Shown: positions 55,391 through 64,000 of the stretch, in pieces | Layout: each line of letters begins with the position of its first letter | Numbering within the stretch: the stretch's first letter is position 1 | Assembly: GCF_030272615.1 (NCBI RefSeq) | Contig: NC_081411.1 | Coordinates: forward strand, 212,901,744 to 212,965,743 | Direction: 5' to 3' | DNA: 64,000 nucleotides | Source of the DNA: Cryptomeria japonica | Lineage: Eukaryota; Streptophyta; Pinopsida; Cupressales; Cupressaceae | Notes under the pieces: generated by a model | Told to the model about the DNA's origin: nothing | Databases searched by the model: none | The model's input: the letters and a program-made list of their open reading frames with translations, nothing else | Made by a program: the position numbers and the translations under genes

Positions 55391-55895
55391 TAAAAGATTG
55401 TTTGATCTTGTGAGATTTTGTCAAGATCAAGAGCTCAATGAAAAGTACAATAGAGAGACAAAATAGATGATAGGAATAAACTGTATTCTATCAAGATGAA
55501 AATACTGATCAACTGTATCATCAATCAATACATACAATGTAGATGAGGCCTGCTTATATAGGCAAGTCTATATGGATATGTGAGCACACAAACATGACAT
55601 GTGGCTCAATGAGAAACAAGGGTAAGTAGGAAATAGGTGTGGTACGTAGGAGAAACAATAAAATATTCCACATGAGGTGGATCACCCACCGAAGGTGGAA
55701 TTATCACTTCACAATAAGTGGTTATGATAAGTAATAACAAGATCACACCATAAAAGGCGGAAATTCTCCTACATACACACTCCCAATGTGGCACAAATAC
55801 CCAAGTGTCTCATATGCAAACTACTATGATATGCATGTACCTAAGTAAACTGAAGGTGTAATAATATCCAAGATGAATAAATAATTACACCAACA
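55391..55895 (-). repeat. CopG 3' LTR (lower end approximate)
   Basis: Minus-strand start TGTTGGTGTAATTATTTATTC at 55895, directly after the purine tract TTAAGGGGGGG (55905-55896). A TATATAAGC box (55561-55553, minus) fits a promoter. The lower end is not exact. No partner LTR is found upstream of gag in this window. Confidence 0.65.
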
Positions 55896-56341
55896 CCCCC
55901 CCTTAAGTGCAACTTAGGGGAATGCACTTAAGTCTACAATGCAACTAAACAAATGCAAATGCATGCAAACCAATGCAATGAAATCTCTCACAAAGCGGGG
56001 AAAGAGAGAAAAACCCAATGGGAAAAAACCCTCCCCCAAAAGAGAGATGAAAACTATATACATAGAACTCTCAAAGAAGCATGAGAAAGACAAAACCCCA
56101 TGTGAGGAAAAAGTCCCCCCCATATGTGAGAAGAAGAGAGACTAGGTAGCCCCCCCACAATGTAGAATCTGCACCAATGGTAGAAGCTTGAAGATGTATG
56201 AAGAAACTGCTCCATGAACGTCGAACAATGTTCCTCCCCTTGGGAAGAAACAAAACCAATGGTGTATCCATGAAGTCTCCCCAATCATGAAGGGAAGATG
56301 TAGGAAAAAAACTCATGATGAATGAAGTCTCTTAAAACTGC

Positions 56342-58336
56342 TCAAGTGTCCCCATGTCGATGATGAAAGATAACCCCCTCCAAAGGTGGTGAACGACTCC
56401 ACACTGATGAAAAAGGCACTCCAAGATCTAGTGGACATGAATGTAGAACAATATCCAAAGACTCACATGTCTCCTCTAAGGATAAAGAGACTTCCTCCAA
56501 CTGTTGTAGAAAAGTATCCACAATCGTATCAACCTCGAAAGAATGATCATGTAGAGAATGAACAAGTGGTTCAGAGTGTTCCCTCATAACAATCGAAGAA
56601 GGATCATCCTCATCAAAGAAAATATGAATATCATCAATGATGTCTCCCAAATCTGCAATGTAGGACTCCACAAATAAACCTGCAATGTCTGTCAAGTAGT
56701 CACCCCAATCAACTGAAGCTGGAAGACATGAAATATCCTGCTGCACTGAATCACAAGAAGGCAAAACTATCGCACTAGCTGCATCATCAAGTGCAATAGG
56801 TGGTGTGATATCAAGAGGAGATGAAATGGAAGGTTTAAGAACGGGGTCACATGTGAGAATTCCCAAGTTCAAGTACCCATAGTTCTCAAAATCTAAATCA
56901 TCAAGAGGAGAATCCACCTCATCAATAGGACCAAAATGTGAAAAGGAGTACAATCGAGATGCATGATCAACCACCCCAGTCGCAATGATAGCTCTAGTCT
57001 CCAAGTCTCTAATCATAACTGAATCAGGTGTGAACTCCATAGTTTTCCTAGTTGCCCCATGTGTGATTTGATAGATGGAAAGAAGATTGTTTGTCTAGTG
57101 GGGTACACACAACACATCATTGAAGGAGTTATCCCCAATGGCAATAGATCCTTTCCCAATCACATCCATGTATGTATGATTGCCCATCAAAATTTGCAGC
57201 ATGTGGCAAGGCTCAAATGAAGAGAACCTAGACTGCGAAGATGCCATATGATGAGAAGCCCCTGAATCTAGAAGCCATCTCCCTGAATCATGACTTGTAG
57301 TAGCACAAAGAGCTTGTCCCTTTCCTTTATATGTCCCAAAAGAGTGATCCTTTCCTTTATCCTTTTCCTTGGAAGAAGCCGATGTAGACATTCTAGAAGG
57401 CAAATTGATTTTGTTCTTCTCAAGAAGATTCTTCAAATCATCAATATTCTTCTTGTAACAATGATGTTCATCATGTCCTGACTTCTTGCAATAGGCACAA
57501 AAAAGATTGTCCTTATATTGTTTCCTCTTAGGTGAGGATGTAGAATCACCTTGTTGTGGAGAGGAGTGTGCTCCGTCTTCTTGTGGTTTTGACTTAGGTT
57601 GCTTTTGATTCTTGCCTTTTCCTTGATTGCTTTGATTCCCTTTATTAGCCGCCAATGCTTGTGACTTTGAAGATTTGAGAATCCTCGTCTTGGTCAACTT
57701 AGATTGCTCAAGTATCAACATCTCCGTGAAGGCATCAAATGAGGGAGAAGTGTATGAGGAACCTTGAGCTAACCTATGGGTGTGAAAGCTAGATTCAAAG
57801 GCTGCATACTCTGAAAGACGTTTGTCCAACAAGTTATAAACCAATTGAGCATCTTTTTTGTCAATGCCACAATCCTTTAGCTTTGCTCTTAGCTTATTTG
57901 CTTTTGTGACATAATCTTGGATTGTATCAAAATCCTTGGGATCCAAAGTTGTGAGTTCACTATCAAGCTTGTAGCCCTTAATCTCATCAACTTGACCATG
58001 CAATTTCTCATAAATATCCCAAGCCTCTTTAATTGTAGTACACTTATCAATGTGAAAAATGAGGTCATCTGATACATACTTTCTAAGAGTTCCAAGTGCC
58101 ATAGCATTCTTAGTGAGCCATTCAATTTGAGCATTAGGATCAGGTGGTGTTGTAATAGTTCCATTTACATAATGAATGAGTCCTTTTTCCATTAGTTTAC
58201 TCCATGCCTTTATCTTCCATGATGCATAATTATGAAGAGTTAAAAGTGGAAATTTAGGAGAACCCATAGCACCAAAATGAAAAAGCACAAGATAGAGAGA
58301 GGCACAAGCACACAAGATACCCCCCAAATTACTCAA
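56342..58336 (-). pseudogene. CopG: Copia-like gag-protease with acidic C-terminal region
   Basis: One frame of about 660 codons with a single TAG at 57095. Start: MGSPKFPLLTLHNYASWKIK (the methionine about 22 codons in from 58336 is the family-like start). Gag UBN2 domain: WLTKNAMALGTLRKYVSDDL, IKEAWDIYEKLHGQ, KANKLRAKLKDCGIDKKD. Zinc knuckle CAYCKKSGHDEHHC; protease WLLDSGASHHM. After the TAG: NLLSIYQITH and VMIRDLETRAIIATG (pre-integrase). From about 56900 an acidic, proline- and serine-rich stretch of 180 codons (DEVDSPLDDLDFENYGYLN, DIIDDIHIFFDEDDPSS) has no Copia counterpart I know. Integrase and RT are absent; the polypurine tract and LTR follow 450 bp on. Confidence 0.85.
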
Positions 58337-59223
58337 TCAAGAACCCTCCCCCTCCCCAAAATAATGATTTAATGATTTGGCACTTTATACTTAGTGCGTA
58401 TACAATGGGCCACTTGCAAAACAAGGCAAGGTGGACTTCTGATTTCAACTTTACAGCTGCCTCAAATAGGCTAAAAGAGACTCCAAACAATACCGCAAGT
58501 GATCTAAACTGAGATCCAAGCAAAATACAAGTACCAAATAGGCCAAAAATGACCAAATACTGAAAGTATAATTTCTACTCAAAATCACTGCAAACTAATG
58601 GCAGATTATGAAAGTAGACGAAAAATTATGCACTTTAAAAAAAAAACGGCACCTGAAAAGGAGGTCGTATGACGCCAAACGAATCCTCTGAAGTTGCAAA
58701 ATCTAGGATTAGACAGGTACAGTCATGAAAATCTGCAAATTTTGAAAAATCCGTCCATCAAAATCAGAAAATTCCTCCACCACTGGGAAGAGCACGAAAT
58801 TCTAGCTCATTTCAAAAAAAATTGCACCAAAATAGGTGCAAAAATGAGCAAGATATAGCCATTTGAAGTTGAATTGCAATTTCAAAAATGCAAATGAGAG
58901 GGGGTCCACAAAATTTTCAAAATACTGCTGATGCAGTGCTGACGTCAGCAAATGACGGGCTTAAATTTGATGTTTGTCTGGCCATCAAAAAAACTTCACC
59001 CCCCCTGCATGGCTGCCCGTACCGTACAGACTGTACGCGTGGCGCTGACCAGGCTGACACGTGTTGGATGAGGTGTCTTTCTACGTGGAAGGTGACTGAT
59101 CCGTACACCTATGTGGCAGTGCTGACTATACAAAGGTGTTTTGCCCACGGGCTAGTGGCCACCTGCCACATGGCGGATGTGGATCCCTGTTGAACATGTA
59201 AAATATTTAAACTATGATAATGA
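58337..59223. other. CopG leader or unassigned flank of hAT-2
   Basis: No gene. GC content rises at 58970-59180 with short inverted words such as CCGTACCGTACAGACTGTACG and repeated CACGTGT-like text. Lies upstream of CopG gag on the minus strand, so it may be its leader; no primer site is seen. Confidence 0.4.
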
Positions 59224-62200
59224 CAAGGTTACCAGGAGATGGGGGTACTTGGGTACTTCGGAGACGGGTACTGGTACCAGTACGACAAATTCTCAAAAAA
59301 AGTAGACGGGGGGTACTTGGAGACGACAAATTACTTTTTTAATATAATTTATAATTTTCAGTAAATATCATAACATAGAATTTTGAAAATAAGAATAGTG
59401 GAAAAGTTTAACAAATCAATATTAACTTTCAAGTTTAAATACACATATGTCAAATGTCATTGTGTCAAAAAGACTGAAAAGTTCATAACTCACACTACAT
59501 ATTTGATATTTCATATTAGTTAGCAGCATCATTACAAATTGAAATTCAAAAACATTGATAGTTTGATGCTGATACACAAACGAAAAACAGAAATCAGAAA
59601 TCTATCATCTACTATGCTATGTCTGGATCATCCATATGAAGGTCCTCAGCTAGGATGGTCTCCAGATACGCATCACTCTCTAACTCAGGTTCCTCTGATG
59701 GTAGTAGAACTGGGGGCAATTCAATAAGGCCATCTGGTTCAACCGCTTCATCCCCCATGGCTGCAACTCCTCCATCATCAGGTACAATTTGGTCCCATTT
59801 TGCTGAAGGACCCTCCATGTAACCAGGATCAACACGAGAGAGAAGACGAAGTGAGCTATGAATGTAGACCAAGTTCTCTGCTTTCTTTGACCCCAATCGG
59901 TTCCTCTTTTGTGAATGAATAAAACCATAAGTGCTCCAATTCCTCTCACAAGATGAAGAGCTAGCTACTTGTGAGAGCAATCTGATTGCAAATGATTGCA
60001 ATTCAGGGGCTTCACCTCCATGGTTCCACCACCACTCTAAAGAATCTTTCTTTGCCCGCATATCATATAAAGCTTCCACTGAAGAGAAATCACCTTGCCC
60101 ATGTGAAAACTTATTCCATTGAGTCCTTATGATTGAGGCATCCTCATGTTGACCATAAATCTTTTTTACTGCAGCCCAAAATCCTTTCATTACCTCTCTA
60201 TCCTCATGTGGAGGCCTCTTTTTGGTCTCTTCTGTATTATGCCATTTAGGTTTTAAGGCATGGGCAGCACAATGAAGGGGTGTGTTGAGTTTGTTCCATC
60301 TTCCATGTAACTTTTCTTCTATCAAAGGATATAAAGAAGAATCTTTTGCATCAGTTATTTTATTTACTCTTTCACACATGGAATCTATTTCTTCATAAAC
60401 TTCCCCAAACTTGGCTTGTCTGAGTCTGTAAATTTAATCACCTCACATATGGGCCTAATAAAATCAACAACAAATCTCACATCAGCCCAAAAACGGCCAT
60501 CAAGGACCAAACCTCTCACCTCAACTGCAGTATCTGATGCAGATTGCCTCCAAGATGCCCATGCATCACTAGCAACCGTGGATCACAAAGCTCCTTTGAC
60601 TTCACAAAGGCAGTCAAGAAGAATAAAATAGGAAGCAAACCGTGTATCAGCTGGTTTGAGAAGTTCCACCTTGGCAAACGTACGATAAATGGCTTGTGTG
60701 TGATGATAGTTACATATGAACATCTGTATTTTTCTGCCCTTTTCTATGAGGTCTGAAACCCATTGGAACTTGCCAATATCTTTGAGTGCATTGTTCAACG
60801 AATGCACACAACAAGGTGTCCAAAATATATGCTTGTACTTGTTTTGCACCATCATACCTGCTGCTTTACAAACAGGGGCAGCATTGGTAATAACTTGGAC
60901 TACATGTGATTCCCCCACCTCCTCAATGCTGTCACATAGCTGGTTATGAAGAAAATCTGCATTCGTTTCTTGCCCTGAACAATCTATTGCCTTCAAAAAA
61001 TAAGGCCCTTTGCTACATGTCACCATGACATTAAGTAGTGGACGATTTCTAGCATCTGTCCACCGATCCATCACTATACTGCAACCTTCTGTAGACCACA
61101 CTCTCTTCATTGGTGCAGTTTGTTGCTCTAATCGAATTTTTTCCTTGTCAATTAGAGTTGTGCCGAGCTTTTCAGATCCAGGTGGTTTATACCCAGCTGG
61201 TCCATTATTGATAGCTTGTACCATCTCTACATAGAAAGGTGAGCGAGCAGCATTAAACGGTATTCCATTTGCATAAAAGAAGCGTGCAATTGTTGCATCA
61301 ATTGCTTCTCGACCTTGCACATCAAATAGCCTTCCAATGGGGTTTGAGATGCTAGTATGTGGTCTCTTGTGAGACTCAGACAGTTGTGCTCCTACAACAC
61401 TAGAAGACACATCTACCTCTGGCTCTCTAGTTGCTCCTGTGGTTGAAGCATGAGAGGAGCTCATATTGTAAACTTTCCCATCAGCCCTTTCTTGCTCCCT
61501 CACAGTGTCATATCGTTTTAACTCATTTGTACAAATTTCAACACCGTGTCCTGGTTGGTGAGGAAATGAGCCTTCACCCTCGTGTAGGTACCTTTCCATC
61601 CCAATGGACAAAGTTTGCATTTAATAGTGGCTGTCCCCCCTATTCCTTTTGGCCCTAGGACACGGTCAACATACTTCCACAAGGGGTACAAGCCTTGTTC
61701 CCCCCCCCTTGACATTTTGCAATCTGCAAGCAACAAAACAAAATAAAAATTCAAAAACTATTACGGATTACCATGTTTGATGTTTTAAATTTACTAGATT
61801 GTTAAAAAAAATTTAAATTTGTTATTTTAATTTATATAAGACAGTTATAAAACTGTTAAAATTTGTATCAGATAGTTAGAATAAAAATGTATCATAATCA
61901 TACTTTTAAATTTATAAAATTATAAAATCTATATCAGATTGTTCAATTAAAAATTTGTATCAGATTGTTAATTTCTTAAATTTGTATCAGTCTGTGAAAA
62001 TTGAAATTAAAATTGTTAATTTTATAATCTGTTAAATTTTTAATATTTATTTTAAATTTTTTAATAAATAATAAATGTATAATATTAGTATATTACTTAT
62101 TAGTATCACTTAATAAATAAATAATACTGTATAACAGTAGAAGTAATACACAGTAAATACTAAAACTGTATTACTATTACTTAAAGTTAATAATAATAAA

Positions 62201-62835
62201 TAAATAATACTAATACTAATACTGTATAAAAATTATAGTAAATACTATTCCAAATTTAAAAAATAAAAATGAACATTGAAAACATTAGACAAATAAAAAA
62301 CCCAGAAAAATGCAAATCGAAACTACAAATTAAAACTGCAATGAAACGAAACCTACCTGAATCAATGGGAAATTGCAACGAAACACCTTCCTCGCGATTT
62401 TTTTCAACTGGGTCGTATTTTTCTCCACCTACGATTTAGCCTTACATTTCCGTTTATGTTTAGCGCTTAGAGTTTTGCGGGCTGCGTTTGTAGTGTCGCG
62501 ATTTAATTTTGAGGGCTGCGTTTTTACTTTTAGTGTCGCGATTTAGGTTTAAAACTTTACAGTCAACGAAAGCCTGCGATATTTAGGTTTTTGTCGTCCT
62601 TTTTCCAATGCGACTGTGACGCGACGGGGCATGGTTTTTAATAAAATCGTTCTATAGTGTTTTTCTGACGGGAGATGCCATATTTTCCACGAGAGACGCA
62701 GGAGACATTAGGAGACGTATCTCCAATGCATCCTTCTCAGAATGGCGCCTCCAGAGACGTTTTGGAGACGGGAGACGTGTACCAGTCTCCGAGACGCGTC
62801 TCAGGGGTCTGGAGACGCGTCTCCCGGTAACGCTG
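59224..62835 (-). mobile_element. hAT-2 DNA transposon (3.61 kb)
   Basis: Ends CAAGGTTACCAGGAGA at 59224 and, inverted, CAGCGTTACCGGGAGA at 62835; 8 bp TSD GATAATGA (59216-59223, 62836-62843). Encodes a minus-strand transposase of the same family as hAT-1. Subterminal GAGACG or CGTCTC words cluster at 62690-62825 and, fewer, at 59255-59330. AT-rich stretch 61760-62340 is probably its 5' leader or intron. Confidence 0.95.
59612..61720 (-). pseudogene. hAT-2 transposase
   Basis: BED finger near 61560-61640: IKCKLCPLGWKGTYTRVKAHF; a shift at about 61560 leads to HGVEICTNEL. Core (61480-60586): NPIGRLFDVQGREAIDATIA, FYANGIPFNAARSPFY, CSIVMDRWTDARNRPLLNVMV, VVQVITNAAPVCKAAG, TPCCVHSLNNALKD, DTRFASYFILLD. 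A TGA at 60583-60585, then a one-base loss in a G-run near 60404, then 59612-60379: LHGRWNKLNTPLHCAAHALKP, WWWNHGGEAP, AIRLLSQVASSSSCERNWSTYG, KRNRLGSKKAENLV. First D (MDRW) is kept; at the second expected D, asparagine is read (ITNAA). Confidence 0.9.
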
Positions 62836-62843
62836 GATAATGA

Positions 62844-63302
62844 AATAATTAAATTAAATGATTTTAAGAATCTAAACTATAGAAATATTAGAAAAATAAC
62901 GAATTTACACAAAACACATGAATTTACATGGGGAAAACCATTACTGGTAAAAAAACCCCACAAATATAGCATCTATATTATAAGAACACAACTCGAGGAG
63001 ACTTCTCTTCAAATTTCCACATGCCTCTGCAATAATTTACATAAGTTCAACAATATTTCACACCACCCAAAATGGTGAGGAATCCTCCCTTAAATATAGG
63101 GAGAAAGGTTGGTAAAATACCCGAAAGGGTAGTTACCATACCTTTTCAATAACAATCTTGTTTACAATTAATAAATAAATAACTTTTAATAGTTCTTTAA
63201 TTTATTAATTATTCACAAGAAATGTTGAATGCTTTTTCAAGCACTATGATAAAACATTATATATTATAAGAGTTTGACCCCTAATAATATTATGTTCTAA
63301 CA
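62844..63302 (-). repeat. Copia LTR (partial), left of a polypurine tract
   Basis: Minus-strand start TGTTAGAACATAATATT at 63302, preceded by TTAAGGGGGAG (63313-63303). Contains GGTTTTCCCCATGTAAATTC, common near the end of plant Copia LTRs. The other end lies at or beyond hAT-2, which seems to have inserted in it. Confidence 0.6.
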
Positions 63303-63709
63303 CTCCCCCTTAATATTAATAGGGGACAAATACGGTCAATTTCTTTACAAGAAAAACATGAAGTACCCCAATGATGCAGGTCTTCTTGACAAGGATAAAT
63401 AGGGACACAAATATATAAATAGGGACACAAATATATGCCAAAATGAAAATCATGCATTCTGGACTACATTAAGGTCATTTTGTCATAATTTATAATCTCA
63501 GTGTTCTTAATAGATGCTATCTAAAAAGGTCTTATAAGATTTTTGTTGGAGTCCCGGGCCTCCTCAAATCAGCCTCTCCCTAGGTTCATAGTGCCCATAG
63601 GACTTAGTACAATGTGCCCGTAGGTCTTAATACAAGTGGAAGATTTACAGAGAGAAGATTTTACAAGCAGCTTGTAGGACTTATGCATATTACATATAGG
63701 ATCTATCCA
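63303..63709. other. Spacer between two Copia 3' ends
   Basis: No clear coding text. A 20 bp duplication (ATAGGGACACAAATATAT) lies at 63406-63438. 63600-63709 probably belongs to the LTR of the element below. Confidence 0.4.
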
Positions 63710-63734
63710 TTAGGAGGTGACATTGCCATGTACA

Positions 63735-64000
63735 CTCCCCCTCAATGGAAGCTCCTTGAGGCCAAGCATTGATCTAAATTTGGAGAGTTTTGCACTGCAT
63801 AATGGCTTTGTAAAAATGTATGCAACTTTATCTTCAGTTTGGCAATATTGAAGAGAAATATCTCCATTTAATACTTTCTCACGTATGAAGTGAGCTTGAA
63901 TTTCAATATGTTTAGATCTTTGATGATAAACAGGATTCTTAGTAAGTGCAATACAACTTTGATTATCACATAAGAGTGTGGTGCTAGGACTGGATTCCAT
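63735..64000 (-). pseudogene. CopE: Copia RNase H C-terminus, runs off the edge
   Basis: Open to the window edge: TTLLCDNQSCIALTKNPVYHQRSKHIEIQAHFIR, EDKVAYIFTKPLCSAKLSKFR. Standard Copia RNase H end. A purine tract (GAGGGGGAG) at about 63745-63735 precedes an LTR start TGTACATGGCAATG at 63734. No stop in the part seen. Confidence 0.88.

Overview
The window looks like repeat-dense intergenic DNA from a seed plant with a very large genome, most likely a gymnosperm such as a conifer; this is inferred from the nesting of long-LTR Gypsy and Copia elements, plant-type hAT transposons and a plant LINE. I see no host protein gene. Nearly everything recognisable is a transposable element or part of one, and many ends are fixed to the base by target-site duplications (TSDs). 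Labels used below are local to this report.

Region 1-36000 is a deep nest. A degenerate Copia element (CopA, minus; 2700-3919 and 35075-35870) was split inside its reverse transcriptase by a Gypsy chromovirus family (GypX) that now spans 3920-35069 with TSD ATCAC. Inside are: an inverted block of GypX copies (X1, X2, minus strand); a second Gypsy (GypA, 4604-19950) that contains a close relative (GypB, 6780-16299), which in turn contains a 3.5 kb solo LTR (SoloL1, 9966-13448, TSD CTCTG); a hAT transposon (hAT-1, 21590-27272, TSD GGAAATAT) holding a Copia-derived insertion (CopP, 23949-26011) that ends in a 322 bp perfect-register inverted repeat; a gag-only LTR element (NonN, 28400-30354, TSD ACTTG); and a Copia solo LTR (SoloC1, 31724-33721, TSD AAGAG).

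Region 36000-41460 holds a LINE ORF1 remnant (about 36600-37632), a complete 334 bp miniature LTR retrotransposon (TRIM-t, 38223-38556, TSD GTCTA) whose two 135 bp LTRs each carry a tRNA-like sequence with A and B boxes, simple repeats, and a 1.77 kb non-autonomous LTR element (LARD-R, 39687-41457, TSD CTCGC).

Region 41460-64000 holds a LINE RNase H fragment, a Gypsy of Tat/Athila type (GypT, minus, about 42040-48830) interrupted by a small-LTR Copia (CopC, 42581-45492) and a second Copia solo-LTR-like copy (SoloC2), a 4.63 kb solo LTR (SoloL2, 49114-53743, TSD GGTCC) carrying 13 near-palindromes at about 166 bp spacing, a Copia-like gag-protease element with an odd acidic tail (CopG), a second hAT (hAT-2, 59224-62835, TSD GATAATGA), and Copia 3' ends running off the right edge.

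No element here looks able to move by itself: every coding region has stops, frameshifts, deletions or insertions. The strongest candidate for something undescribed is TRIM-t, which pairs retroviral-style ends, primer site and polypurine tract with tRNA-like pol III promoters inside the LTRs. All calls come from reading the sequence by eye; no alignments or database searches were run.
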